Source: Psychrobacillus sp044762855
Lineage (GTDB): Bacteria; Bacillota; Bacilli; Bacillales_A; Planococcaceae
DNA: 64,000 nucleotides
Assembly (NCBI RefSeq): GCF_044762855.1
Contig: NZ_JBIWFB010000002.1
Location: 534,077 to 598,076, forward strand
Direction: 5' to 3'
The translations under genes were made by a program, and so were the position numbers. Under the pieces are notes generated by a model. It was not told where the DNA came from. It searched no databases and was given only the letters and a program-made list of their open reading frames with translations. Below, piece by piece: positions 8,470 to 16,786 of the stretch. Position 1 is the stretch's first letter; every line of letters starts with the position of its first letter.

Positions 8470-8922
8470 ATGAAAATGTTTGAATATTCAATAGTAAATG
8501 TCTTGTTTCTAATTTTTATCTCCGTCACTTATTCTTTTCTCTTTATATTCACTTCAAACCATATGGAGTTTACAGGGCTTCTTCCAAAGACTAAAACACT
8601 TCAATCGCCTTTTTGGAATGCATGGTCTACTTTCATTGAAGCAGGGAATATGAAATATATTGGATATATAATTCTAGTTTTAAGTATCCTAATTCTTTTC
8701 GTAACCCTATTTAAGGAACCTGTAAAAATGAAGGAATGTCAGAGTGAGATATTTTCTAAGAGCATGATAGGGGCGGGAGTAATTTCAATAATAATGATAC
8801 CTGTAGTTATAATCCTCATTTTAAGTGACCCTAATTATACAATTGCAGTGTTATTTTTATTAGCAACTATTCAATGGTGTTACATTTTATTCACGTATTT
8901 TATTTATATTTTAAGGAATTAG
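8470..8922 (+). CDS. hypothetical four-helix membrane protein
   Basis: This encodes 150 residues from ATG 8470 with AAGGAG about 9 bases upstream. Four hydrophobic segments (about 8-30, 62-80, 98-120, 126-147) are separated by short charged loops. No motif is recognised. It lies on the same strand as its neighbours, 96 bp after the previous gene and 44 bp before the nucleotidyltransferase. Confidence 0.6.
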   Translation: MKMFEYSIVNVLFLIFISVTYSFLFIFTSNHMEFTGLLPKTKTLQSPFWNAWSTFIEAGNMKYIGYIILVLSILILFVTLFKEPVKMKECQSEIFSKSMIGAGVISIIMIPVVIILILSDPNYTIAVLFLLATIQWCYILFTYFIYILRN

Positions 8923-8966
8923 TTAGCTGAAGATAACGAACGAGCTATTGTCAAGGAGGTACTTAC

Positions 8967-9563
8967 ATGGACGAACGAAAGGTAATTGCAGAAAAAATCA
9001 TAGAATTATTCAACACTTCCCCAAAAGTAAAGTATGCAACGATTCGTGGTAGTATATTTCATGAAAAAGCAGATGAGTTTTCTGATATTGACCTTACCAT
9101 TGATGTATCCGGTACTGATAATGCGGCGTTCGCTTTGCAAATACCGAAAATAATAGAAAGCCATTTTGATATTTGGTTTGTCGACTGGGCAACAAGTCTT
9201 TTGCCGCAAGAATATGTAATCAGTATTTACTTAAAAAACACTTCAATATTTTGGAATGTAGACATTGCTTGTACAGCCACACCGCACATAGCAACAATAC
9301 AATCATTTCAAAATGACTCTGTTCAGCATGCCCTTAAACTATGGATATTGAACTTAAAATATTTGCATCGACAAGACCTTTCCAAACTAACCATTGACCG
9401 TTTAGCTCAAAAAGTAGTAGGAAATCGAATGGAAGGAAACTCATTCCAAAAAATGGCGGCAATTCTACAGGAAATACAAATGAAATCACCTACAAGTTTA
9501 TCGTCGTTTCTTAAGGCATGCGAAATAGAATTAGAGAAGTATAATATGGTGAATTTTGAATAA
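8967..9563 (+). CDS. nucleotidyltransferase-fold protein (aminoglycoside 6-adenylyltransferase-like)
   Basis: This encodes 198 residues from ATG 8967 with AAGGAGG 8 bases upstream. The polymerase-beta-type signature is RGSIFHEKADEFSDIDLTID (near residue 27): a GS followed after about ten residues by DxD, the two metal ligands. A third acid should be in NVDIACTA. AadK-type enzymes have about 280 residues, so this is a shorter relative that lacks much of the C-terminal helical domain. The substrate is unknown; drug modification and toxin-antitoxin roles (MNT-like) are both possible, but no partner gene is present. Confidence 0.75.
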   Translation: MDERKVIAEKIIELFNTSPKVKYATIRGSIFHEKADEFSDIDLTIDVSGTDNAAFALQIPKIIESHFDIWFVDWATSLLPQEYVISIYLKNTSIFWNVDIACTATPHIATIQSFQNDSVQHALKLWILNLKYLHRQDLSKLTIDRLAQKVVGNRMEGNSFQKMAAILQEIQMKSPTSLSSFLKACEIELEKYNMVNFE

Positions 9564-9613
9564 TGTCGCCATTATCATTTATTCTCCTATCGAAATTATT
9601 ATTTTCGATGTTT

Positions 9614-10093
9614 CTAAAATATGTCCCTAAATATAAGATCAGAAGAGACAGGTTTCATTCCTATTTCTCTGGACCAAATGGACAATTGTCCAATATGATG
9701 GATTTCATGCGAGATAATATGGCTAATTATTTTATCAAAAGAAAGTGATTTAGTAGTGCCATTCTTCCGTTGAATGATTAAACTTTTTTCTTCTCCTTCA
9801 GAAAAATAAGATTGTATAAAATTCAATGTTTCTGTTTTAGTTACATTTGAAAATTCCTTCACTTCTTTAAGACTGGATACTAGATGGATATCTTGAATGA
9901 TAACTGGTGTTCCTTGCATTTGGTTTACCCAAATCTGTTCGCAATCGATCACGTGAAACAAATTTTGTATAATACTTCCCATACCACCGACACGTCTTTT
10001 TAGAAGTTCTTCATTAGAAATGGTTTCACACCACTTAAACCAGTCCTCCCTGATTTGCCAATTATACAAAAACATCTCTTTCAATCTACTCAC
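9614..10093 (-). CDS. DinB-family protein (putative metal-dependent thiol transferase)
   Basis: This encodes 159 residues of a four-helix bundle. The DinB metal site is expected from three His: LFHVIDCEQIW (near residue 47) and HISHEIHHIGQ (near 130), which match the family pattern H-x2-D followed by HxxxHxGQ. DinB-type proteins use metal and often bacillithiol to handle reactive compounds. Convergent with the nucleotidyltransferase and 50 bp from it, and 50 bp downstream of the HAD gene on the same strand. Confidence 0.85.
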   Translation of the reverse strand: MSRLKEMFLYNWQIREDWFKWCETISNEELLKRRVGGMGSIIQNLFHVIDCEQIWVNQMQGTPVIIQDIHLVSSLKEVKEFSNVTKTETLNFIQSYFSEGEEKSLIIQRKNGTTKSLSFDKIISHIISHEIHHIGQLSIWSREIGMKPVSSDLIFRDIF

Positions 10094-10143
10094 TCCAAGA
10101 TCGTATTAGTATTATAATAGAAGAAAACCTTGTCCAAAAAAGT

Positions 10144-10917
10144 TTATATTATCCCGAACTTTTTTAATGCAAAGTCGATTCCGTCTTCATTTGACTTCTT
10201 AGTAACAAAATCTGCCACTCTTTTTAAGTTTTCAGATCCATTTCCCATTGCTATTCCAAGTCCTACTAATTCCAACATATCAATATCATTTTCTCCATCC
10301 CCAAATGCAATAGCCTCGAATTTATCAATGCCGAAGTACTGTAATACTTTTATGATGGCCAAAGATTTTGAAACATCTTTTTGTAGCACATTTAGCACAA
10401 AAGGATGCCATCTCTTAAATGTTAAATGAGGAAATCTTTGCATGTAATTCTTGACTGTTTCATCATTTGCATACAAACACATTAAGTATACTTCTCGGTT
10501 GTAGATTAAGTGATCGACAGCAGGGTAGTCATTCAATGATAAAGTTTCTTTCAGTGCTATTAACGTTTCGGTATTTTTTACACCGTTCATACTAAATTCT
10601 TCCGTGAAAAAAGATAAATCTTGATTGCCGGTGGACGCAAATTCATACACTTCTTTTATTATTTTGTTATCCATCGGCACTTTATGTATAACCGTTTCAT
10701 CGTGCTTCACATAAGCCCCATTTGCTGTTATAAATGTATCTATTCCTAATTCCTTTATTTCTTTACACATGGATAATGGTCTTCCAGTTGCTGCTACCAC
10801 TTTTAACCCTTTGTTCTTTAATGCTTTTATTGCATTTTTTGTGTTACTTGAAATACTACCATCTGCATGATGAGTGATAGTTCCATCTACATCGAAAAAT
10901 ACTATTTTATATTTCAT
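10144..10917 (-). CDS. Cof-type HAD-IIB phosphatase
   Basis: This encodes 257 residues from ATG 10917 with GAGGAGA about 5 bases upstream. Motif I is FFDVDGTIT (nucleophile Asp and acid Asp near residues 9 and 11), motif II is the T in ATGRP, and motif III/IV is AFGDGENDIDML near residue 210 with K in the preceding helix. The large cap between is the C2B type. Cof-type phosphatases remove phosphate from small sugar phosphates, flavin or vitamin B6 compounds. The exact substrate is unknown. Confidence 0.9.
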   Translation of the reverse strand: MKYKIVFFDVDGTITHHADGSISSNTKNAIKALKNKGLKVVAATGRPLSMCKEIKELGIDTFITANGAYVKHDETVIHKVPMDNKIIKEVYEFASTGNQDLSFFTEEFSMNGVKNTETLIALKETLSLNDYPAVDHLIYNREVYLMCLYANDETVKNYMQRFPHLTFKRWHPFVLNVLQKDVSKSLAIIKVLQYFGIDKFEAIAFGDGENDIDMLELVGLGIAMGNGSENLKRVADFVTKKSNEDGIDFALKKFGII

Positions 10918-11290
10918 AAAAATCTCCTCTGTAAAAAATACATAACATCAATTAGGGAATCGGAAATATTCGATTATACAAGGTTTGGAAATTAGCTGAA
11001 CTAGAAGGAGTATTAAATCAATATCTAGAATACATAGAATATAGCTAATTTTAGGAGGTAAATCAACAAAATCTTTGAAATAATTAATCAGCTCCTTGTT
11101 ATCACTAATAAAGAAGGGTACACAAGGTGAAGAATTATGAAACCAAACTTGATATTACACTGCAAGAGCAGCAAGAAGGTTTTAATGCGGTTATGATAGT
11201 TTAACTTTTAGTCCATCATACTAAATTATTGATCAGGAAACCTCCATTAATTTACCAGGGACTTAACTTAATTTTATGGAGCTGAAAATA
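10918..11290. other. intergenic stretch with possible gene remnant
   Basis: No complete gene is visible. An AGGAGG-like site at 11053-11058 is followed by no usable frame. A short open stretch at about 11128-11203 reads KVKNYETKLDITLQEQQEG and on to a stop, which looks protein-like but has no start or family. I see no promoter or hairpin that I can defend. Confidence 0.4.
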
Positions 11291-11728
11291 ATGAAATGGA
11301 AAAATTACATAGGGTCAATCTCGAATGATTATCATTTTAAAGCACCAGCAACTGATATGGAAATAGCGCTTATAACAGAAGAATTAAACGTTCAATTACC
11401 TGAAAAGTTACTAGAAATTTACAATGAAACAAATGGAATATTTGATAAACATGAATGTCCTCTTATTTGGTCTATAGAACAGATGATAGAAGACAATTTA
11501 TTTTTTAGAAATTTTGATGATTATAAGGATATTTATATGCCATTTGATCATCTACTATTTTTCTCTGATGCTGGCAATGGAGACCTATTCGGCTACAGAA
11601 TATTAAATGGAAGCATTCAAGATGATGAAATTTTTGTATGGAATCATGAAGATAATAGCAGAACATGGATTTCCGCTTCATTAGAAAGTTTTGTGAAAGG
11701 CTGGATTACAGGGGAAATTACGGTTTAG
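11291..11728 (+). CDS. SMI1/KNR4-family protein (putative immunity-type fold)
   Basis: This encodes 145 residues. ATG 11291 has GGAG about 9 bases upstream and gives the usual MKWxxxI start; ATG 11276 is possible. The SMI1/KNR4 pattern is present: PATDMEIALITEELNVQLPEKLLEIYNETNG in the first half, then FFSDAGNGDLFGY, then IFVWNHEDNSRTWI. This fold often serves as an immunity protein against polymorphic toxins in bacteria, but here no toxin gene is next to it. The family call is firm; the function is inferred. Confidence 0.88.
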   Translation: MKWKNYIGSISNDYHFKAPATDMEIALITEELNVQLPEKLLEIYNETNGIFDKHECPLIWSIEQMIEDNLFFRNFDDYKDIYMPFDHLLFFSDAGNGDLFGYRILNGSIQDDEIFVWNHEDNSRTWISASLESFVKGWITGEITV

Positions 11729-11757
11729 TAAGTAAATAGAAATTGAGAGGGATTAAA

Positions 11758-12222
11758 ATGGCTTATCAATTTAAAACTATGACACAAGAACAAGCTGAAA
11801 ATATTGCTTTTAATTGGCATTATGATGCAGAATATTCATTTTATGATATGAATTCAGATAGAGAAGATTTAGAAGAATTTTTAAACCCAGAAACAAGGGG
11901 AAATTCGACGTTTGCAGTAACAATTGATTGTAACTTGATTGGTTTCTTTATTGTAAACAAAGTTGCTGATATGACTTTTGATATTGGTTTAGGAATGAAC
12001 CCTAATTTAACTGGGAAAGGGAAGGGGTTAGAATTTCTAAAAGCAGGAATGGATTTTCTTCTATCTAAATATACAGCAGAAAAAATTACTTTATCAGTAG
12101 CAACTTTTAATCAAAGAGCGATAAAAGTATACAGAAGGTTTGGTTTTATAGATGTGGAAACTTTTATGCAAAATACGAATGGGAGTACATTTGAATTTTT
12201 AAGAATGGAATATAATTGTTAG
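11758..12222 (+). CDS. GNAT-family acetyltransferase
   Basis: This encodes 154 residues. ATG 11758 follows GAGAGGG by 6 bases and is preferred over the ATG at 11743. The acetyl-CoA loop is NLTGKGKGLEFLKAG near residue 90, and the last part is NQRAIKVYRRFGFIDVE. The group resembles small Bacillus GNATs that start MAYQFKxMT. It lies 30 bp after the SMI1 gene on the same strand and may share its transcript. Confidence 0.87.
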   Translation: MAYQFKTMTQEQAENIAFNWHYDAEYSFYDMNSDREDLEEFLNPETRGNSTFAVTIDCNLIGFFIVNKVADMTFDIGLGMNPNLTGKGKGLEFLKAGMDFLLSKYTAEKITLSVATFNQRAIKVYRRFGFIDVETFMQNTNGSTFEFLRMEYNC

Positions 12223-12299
12223 TATTATTTGTACAATCGAAGTAACGAGTGGTAAAGCTAATTTAAAATTTCAATATTATAAAAAAGGATGAAAATAGA

Positions 12300-12827
12300 A
12301 TGATAACGATAAGTGAAAAAGAAATGCTATTACAAAATAGCGACAAAAATTTCAATGCTTTATTAGAATTAATTGAATCTGTACCTAGTAGGAAAAGGAG
12401 TATTACTATAGAGATAGAAGAAAGAGATAAGAATTTTCGGGATGTATTAATGCATTTGTATGAATGGCATGCAATGCTTGAAAGATGGTATAGAGAGGGA
12501 ATGGATGGAGATATTCCTTCTATGCCAGCACCTGGCTATAAATGGAGCACTATTAAGTTACTTAATATGCAAATTTGGGAAAACTATCAAGATATAACAT
12601 TAAATATGGCTATAAAAAAATTGAAATTGAGCCATGAAAGAGTAATGGACTTAATTAAATCACATAGTAACGAAGAAATTATGACAAAACAATACTATAA
12701 GTGGACAAAAACAAGTAATTTATACAGCTACTTTGCAGCGAACACTTACCAACATTACTTATGGGCTATAAAAAAATGTGAAGTTATTGCAAATTCGATA
12801 AAACAAGAGACCCCAATAATGAAATAG
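12300..12827 (+). CDS. ClbS/DfsB-family four-helix bundle protein
   Basis: This encodes 175 residues from ATG 12300. The DUF1706/ClbS pattern is visible: LYEWHAMLERWYREGMDGD near residue 55, PAPGYKWSTIKLLN near 77, and the paired end KWTKTSNLYSYFAANTYQHYLWA. ClbS protects E. coli from the genotoxin colibactin by opening its cyclopropane ring, and the fold is DinB-like. Many relatives have no colibactin around and unknown substrates. The stop codon lies inside a perfect hairpin (next entry). It stands alone with a 77-bp leader. Confidence 0.88.
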   Translation: MITISEKEMLLQNSDKNFNALLELIESVPSRKRSITIEIEERDKNFRDVLMHLYEWHAMLERWYREGMDGDIPSMPAPGYKWSTIKLLNMQIWENYQDITLNMAIKKLKLSHERVMDLIKSHSNEEIMTKQYYKWTKTSNLYSYFAANTYQHYLWAIKKCEVIANSIKQETPIMK

Positions 12828-12850
12828 TGTTATTTCACTATTGGGGTCTC
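12807..12850. repeat. perfect hairpin spanning the ClbS-gene stop codon
   Basis: GAGACCCCAATA (12807-12818) pairs with TATTGGGGTCTC (12839-12850), and the inner TGAAATA/TATTTCA extends the stem to a 4-base loop. The TAG stop (12825-12827) lies within the structure. No clean T run follows, so it may slow ribosomes, protect the mRNA end, or act as a weak bidirectional terminator. Confidence 0.7.
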
Positions 12851-12945
12851 TAGTAAACTAACTAGAATTTTTAAGATTGGAATTTAATTTTAGGTTTAAG
12901 TGGTAAGATGTCAGTTAATACATACACAGTTGGGAGGGATAAAAT

Positions 12946-13692
12946 ATGAAACTGGGGGACCCAATAGCTATAGGAAATACCGCTAAAATTTATCTTTACG
13001 AAAACAAGGTGGTCAAAATATTTAATGATTATTTGCCCGATACGGAAGCGTTATACGAATCGAGTAAGCAAAAGTTTGCTTATGCATGCGGACTTTCGGT
13101 TCCTAAAGTATTAGATGTCACAAAGATAGATGGTAAACAAGCTATTTTTATGGAATATATTAATGGAAAGACATTAGGTGATCTTTTATTTGAAAATATG
13201 AAACAAGCAGAATACTATATGAAAATTTCCATTGAAGTACAGCAGAAAATCCATATGATTAGAACAGATTCACTTGAACCAATGACTGAAAAGCTATGTC
13301 GTCAAATAAAATCAGTTGATAATCTAGATGAGAGCCAAAAGTTATATTTAATACAAAAATTAGAGTCAATGACATTTGAAAAACGACTTTGTCATGGAGA
13401 CTTCCATCTATTTAATTTAATCATGTCAAATAGCAAAGTGACAATTGTAGATTGGGTCGATTCCAGTGCTGGAGATATACGTGCAGATGTATATCGAACC
13501 TATCTTTTGTATCTTCAATTTTCAGAGGAATTAGCTGAAATGTATTTGCGACTCTATTGTGAGAAAAGTGGGTTGTCTAAAAACAACATTTTTCAGTGGG
13601 CGCCAATTATTGCTGCTGCAAGATTATCTGAGAATGTTTCAACAGATAAAAAGGAACGTCTTTTGGATATAATAAATCAATACTGCCCTTAA
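12946..13692 (+). CDS. aminoglycoside phosphotransferase-family kinase
   Basis: This encodes 248 residues from ATG 12946, with GGGAGGG about 9 bases upstream. The kinase-like signature is present: the nucleotide loop IGNTAKIYLYENKVVKIFND (start, with Lys), IFMEYINGKTLGD (hinge), the catalytic loop LCHGDFHLFNLIM near residue 148, and the metal site VTIVDWVDSSAGD near 165. The family also includes choline, fructosamine and unknown-substrate kinases, so an antibiotic role is only one option. No resistance partner is nearby. Confidence 0.85.
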   Translation: MKLGDPIAIGNTAKIYLYENKVVKIFNDYLPDTEALYESSKQKFAYACGLSVPKVLDVTKIDGKQAIFMEYINGKTLGDLLFENMKQAEYYMKISIEVQQKIHMIRTDSLEPMTEKLCRQIKSVDNLDESQKLYLIQKLESMTFEKRLCHGDFHLFNLIMSNSKVTIVDWVDSSAGDIRADVYRTYLLYLQFSEELAEMYLRLYCEKSGLSKNNIFQWAPIIAAARLSENVSTDKKERLLDIINQYCP

Positions 13693-13859
13693 TGACTATG
13701 GAAGTCAAAGGAAAATTTCATAGATGTTATTTATTGAAGTAGTATTCTAGTAAGAAGCTATCATCTATGTTGTAGATATTACAATCCTAATCTATCGTAT
13801 AGAAGAGTTTCTTACGTAACAAAAATGAAGAAGTAAGATAGAAAGTAGGGAATTTGAAT

Positions 13860-14468
13860 ATGCAAAGAAATATTATTGCTATTTCTGGTGGAGGTTTTTC
13901 GAAAAATGAGGGCGATTATATAGATGAGTATATTATTCAACAAGTGAAGAAAGATTCTCCAGTTCATATATGTTTTATCCCGACTGCAAGTGGTGATGCA
14001 CAGGGCTATATAGAGAAATTCTATCAAGCGTTTCCAAATGCAAATACAAGTCATCTGACGGTGAACGATTTGACTGATTCAAATATACAAGAAATTGTTC
14101 ATGAGCAAGACATTCTTTATGTTGGTGGCGGCAATACACAATTAATGCTTGAAAAGTGGCGCCAAACACGATTTGATAAAGTACTCAAAGAGGCGTATGC
14201 GAATGGTGTTCTATTAGCGGGGATTAGTGCGGGGGCAATGTGTTGGTTTGAGATATGCTATAGTGAGAAAACGGATGATACATATGAAGAATTTGAAGGT
14301 TTAGGTATTTTAGAAGGTAGTCTCTGCCCTCATTATAACGACGAAAAGCGTCAGTCGTTATTTGATAAATGGGCGACTAAGCAACTAGATAGAACAATAT
14401 TTACGCTTGAAGATAACGAAAATCTACATTTCAGAAATGAAAAATGTATTGCCAAAATTAGTACATAA
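13860..14468 (+). CDS. peptidase E-like serine peptidase (family S51)
   Basis: This encodes 202 residues. ATG 13860 has GTAGGG about 9 bases upstream; the TTG at 13854 is too close to it. The S51 features are visible: ISGGGF at the start, the IPTASGD loop, YVGGGNT near residue 90, and the nucleophile elbow GISAGAMCWF with Ser123, followed by a PHYND segment that should provide the His. Peptidase E cuts Asp-X dipeptides, while relatives (cyanophycinase, YgaJ-like) act on other Asp-containing peptides. It is cytoplasmic, as no signal is seen. Confidence 0.87.
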   Translation: MQRNIIAISGGGFSKNEGDYIDEYIIQQVKKDSPVHICFIPTASGDAQGYIEKFYQAFPNANTSHLTVNDLTDSNIQEIVHEQDILYVGGGNTQLMLEKWRQTRFDKVLKEAYANGVLLAGISAGAMCWFEICYSEKTDDTYEEFEGLGILEGSLCPHYNDEKRQSLFDKWATKQLDRTIFTLEDNENLHFRNEKCIAKIST

Positions 14469-14525
14469 CTTTTTGTCCATGCTATTAAAGAAAGGTAGAC
14501 AAAATATGAAAAGGAGATCTAAAAT

Positions 14526-15155
14526 ATGACAGAATTTTGGGAAGCAAGCTTTATAGGAAATCAAACGATGTGGGGATTTGAACCTGCAGACTCTGCAATC
14601 TTGACGAAGGATTTTTTCCTTGAGAAAAATGTGAAGGATATACTGATTCCAGGTATTGGATATGGCAGAAATGCAAAGGTTTTTATGGACAACGGAATAA
14701 ATGTCACAGGTATTGAGATTTCCAAAACAGCAATCGAATTGGCAAAACTAAATGAGCTACATCTGAATATTTTTCATGGTTCAGTAAACGATATGCCTTT
14801 TGATAACAGACTATATGATGGTGTATTTTGTTATGCACTTATTCATTTGTTGAGTGATGAGGAGAGAGAGAAGTTCATTAAGGATTGCTACGATCAGTTA
14901 AAGCCAGGGGGATACATGGTCTTTACTACTATTTCGAAAGAAGCACCCATGTATGGGAAGGGCAAACAACTTGGTAAAGACTATTTCGAAATTCTGGATG
15001 GGGTAAAAATGTTTTTTTATGATTCTAGCTCGGTAGAACGAGAATTTGGAAAACATGGGCTGATAGAAACTTCCGAAATCGTGGAGCCACATAAGAATGC
15101 GGAAAATAAACCACCATTTACATTTACAATGATAAAGTGTCAAAAAGTAGGATAA
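14526..15155 (+). CDS. class I SAM-dependent methyltransferase (TPMT/TehB-like)
   Basis: This encodes 209 residues from ATG 14526, with AAAAGGAGA upstream. It starts with FWEASFIGNQTMWGFEPADSA, a head typical of the thiopurine-methyltransferase-like group. The SAM site is DILIPGIGYGRNAKVFMDNG (motif I) and VTGIEISKTAIELAK (motif II); the later motif is DGVFCYALIHLLS. TehB and TPMT relatives methylate thiols, tellurite or halides; the true substrate here is unknown. It follows peptidase E by 58 bp on the same strand and could be cotranscribed. Confidence 0.87.
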   Translation: MTEFWEASFIGNQTMWGFEPADSAILTKDFFLEKNVKDILIPGIGYGRNAKVFMDNGINVTGIEISKTAIELAKLNELHLNIFHGSVNDMPFDNRLYDGVFCYALIHLLSDEEREKFIKDCYDQLKPGGYMVFTTISKEAPMYGKGKQLGKDYFEILDGVKMFFYDSSSVEREFGKHGLIETSEIVEPHKNAENKPPFTFTMIKCQKVG

Positions 15156-15280
15156 CATTTTTCAATTGCTCATAATCTGGATGGACTACCCTTAAAAAAG
15201 GAATAAAGTAATTCTGTTTCTTACGACAATCTTAAATTGTTAAGTTGGATTTTTTTGATATTGCAGAGGAGGAATTATAA

Positions 15281-15718
15281 ATGAAAAGAGTAGATGTTGC
15301 ATATGTCGTGCTTTTTGATGAGATTGAACAGAAAGTATTATTGGTAAAAAACAAGGGTACAGACACTTCCTATTACACACTTCCAGGTGGAGCAGTGGAA
15401 AAAGGAGAAACACTTAAGGCAGCTGCTGTGCGTGAAATGAAAGAAGAAACAGGATTAGATGTTGAAGTCGGTGGCATTTTCTCGGTAGGTGAAGCATTTT
15501 TTGAAGAAAGGGGACACCACGCTATTTTCTTTACTTTTGTCGGAAAAATAGTTGGTGGAGAAATAAACATATCATTACCAGAAGAAATTGAAGAAGTGAC
15601 TTGGATGGATGTAACACAGGCAGAAAAATATATACATATTACGAGTGGGTTTGAAGGTTTGCTATCTGACATAAATACAGTCCCATATATGCTAAGAGAA
15701 ATTGAAAAGAAAGGATGA
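15281..15718 (+). CDS. NUDIX hydrolase
   Basis: This encodes 145 residues from ATG 15281 with GAGGAGG 8 bases upstream. The full Nudix box begins at GGAVEKGETLKAAAVREMKE (residue about 37) and ends EETGLDVEVG, which gives the G-x5-E-x7-REUxEExGU signature, so the metal-binding helix is intact. These enzymes cleave nucleoside diphosphates linked to another group (X). The substrate is not evident. The gene is monocistronic. Confidence 0.92.
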   Translation: MKRVDVAYVVLFDEIEQKVLLVKNKGTDTSYYTLPGGAVEKGETLKAAAVREMKEETGLDVEVGGIFSVGEAFFEERGHHAIFFTFVGKIVGGEINISLPEEIEEVTWMDVTQAEKYIHITSGFEGLLSDINTVPYMLREIEKKG

Positions 15719-15846
15719 AAGGAGTTACATATTATAATAATTGCTGGAAATAGAGAATTTAAAGGAATATATTCAGTTGTATTATACTTGTTTCTTCAGG
15801 GAATCATAAGGACAAAAGTATTGCTCAATAGAAAAGGTGGAATTAA

Positions 15847-16377
15847 ATGAACAAGGCGGTATTTTTGGATCGAGATGGAGTAATCAACGAAGTGCTAACA
15901 AACCGAGTTAAATTTGTGAACAAGCCGCAAGAGCTATATTTTTTACCTGGTGTGCCAGAAGCAATTAAGAAATTGAATGCTGTTTTTGATTATATTTTTG
16001 TAGTAACGAATCAAGGCGGTGTGGGACTTGGATTCATGAAGGAGTCGCAACTCATTAAAATTCATGACCATATGATTGCAGAACTTAAGAAAGAAGGCGC
16101 AATTATCCATGAAGCGGTGTATTGTCCCCATAAACCTAAAGCAGGTTGCGCTTGCCGCAAGCCGAACAGTAAATTAATCGTAGATCTTGGTCAAAAATAT
16201 AATATAGATTTAGCCCATTCTTACATGGTCGGTGATACCGATACAGATATTATTGCAGGGAAAAAGGCAGGTACGAAGGGAGTATTTCTAGGAAAGAGTG
16301 ACCCGCTTGCAGATGCGGTATTTCCTGATCTTTTATGTGCAGCAGACTGGATAATTAAGGACGCCGGAGCTCGGTAA
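15847..16377 (+). CDS. gmhB: HAD-IIIA phosphatase, GmhB-like (heptose-bisphosphate phosphatase type)
   Basis: This encodes 176 residues from ATG 15847, with AAAGGTGG upstream. Motif I is VFLDRDGVIN, motif II is the VTNQGGVG loop, and motif III/IV is HSYMVGDTDTDIIAGKKAG. The zinc loop typical of GmhB is CPHKPKAGCACRKP near residue 93, with three Cys and one His. GmhB removes phosphate from heptose-1,7-bisphosphate for LPS or S-layer glycan. Relatives are also histidinol phosphatases. Here it stands alone, so the substrate is not settled. An intrinsic terminator follows. Confidence 0.85.
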   Translation: MNKAVFLDRDGVINEVLTNRVKFVNKPQELYFLPGVPEAIKKLNAVFDYIFVVTNQGGVGLGFMKESQLIKIHDHMIAELKKEGAIIHEAVYCPHKPKAGCACRKPNSKLIVDLGQKYNIDLAHSYMVGDTDTDIIAGKKAGTKGVFLGKSDPLADAVFPDLLCAADWIIKDAGAR

Positions 16378-16443
16378 AGAATCTTAAATTCGTAATGTGA
16401 TGAGTCTAAAATAGATTTCTTCAATAGCAATCAGCACACGGGA

Positions 16444-16486
16444 AGTAAACCGCTAGCTATAAGGCTATGAGCGGTTTACTTTTTTC
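16444..16486 (+). terminator. intrinsic terminator after gmhB-like gene
   Basis: AGTAAACCGC (16444-16453) pairs with GCGGTTTACT (16471-16480), with an inner TAGC/GCTA pairing, and the stem is followed by TTTTTTC. It is 67 bp after the stop. Confidence 0.9.
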
Positions 16487-16726
16487 TTGAAAAAGTATCT
16501 GACAAAGAAACAATTATAGATAATTAGCTTTAAAAAATAATCATCCCAATTAAAGCCTCACCTTCTTTCCTTCACTAATTTGAATGAAGTAATGGAAAAA
16601 CGTGCTAACCCCCTATAAATCCTTATTCTAGATCTCTTTTGTTGTGCCACATAAATATTCTTTTTTTTCTTAGGTAATAGCGAATCTTAAAAAGGATGTT
16701 TATACTTTTCAAAGGTTATAATAAAT

Positions 16727-16746
16727 TTAAACAAACTTTTGTTTAA
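16727..16746. promoter_or_regulatory. perfect palindrome upstream of selO, putative operator
   Basis: TTAAACAAA-CT-TTTGTTTAA is a perfect 9-2-9 palindrome ending 40 bases before the selO ATG. TATAAT at 16717-16722 lies directly upstream and could be a -10 box, though no good -35 box is visible. The position would suit a repressor. Function is inferred. Confidence 0.45.
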
Positions 16747-16786
16747 CAAGATATTAAAAATTATTAGCAAAAGATAAGGAGACAAA

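Noticed and set aside
12946..13692. Antibiotic resistance gene
   Set aside because: The kinase family is broad and nothing in the context supports a drug substrate.
13812..14169. Minus-strand frames opposite the peptidase E gene
   Set aside because: Shadows of a gene with full catalytic motifs; no start site.
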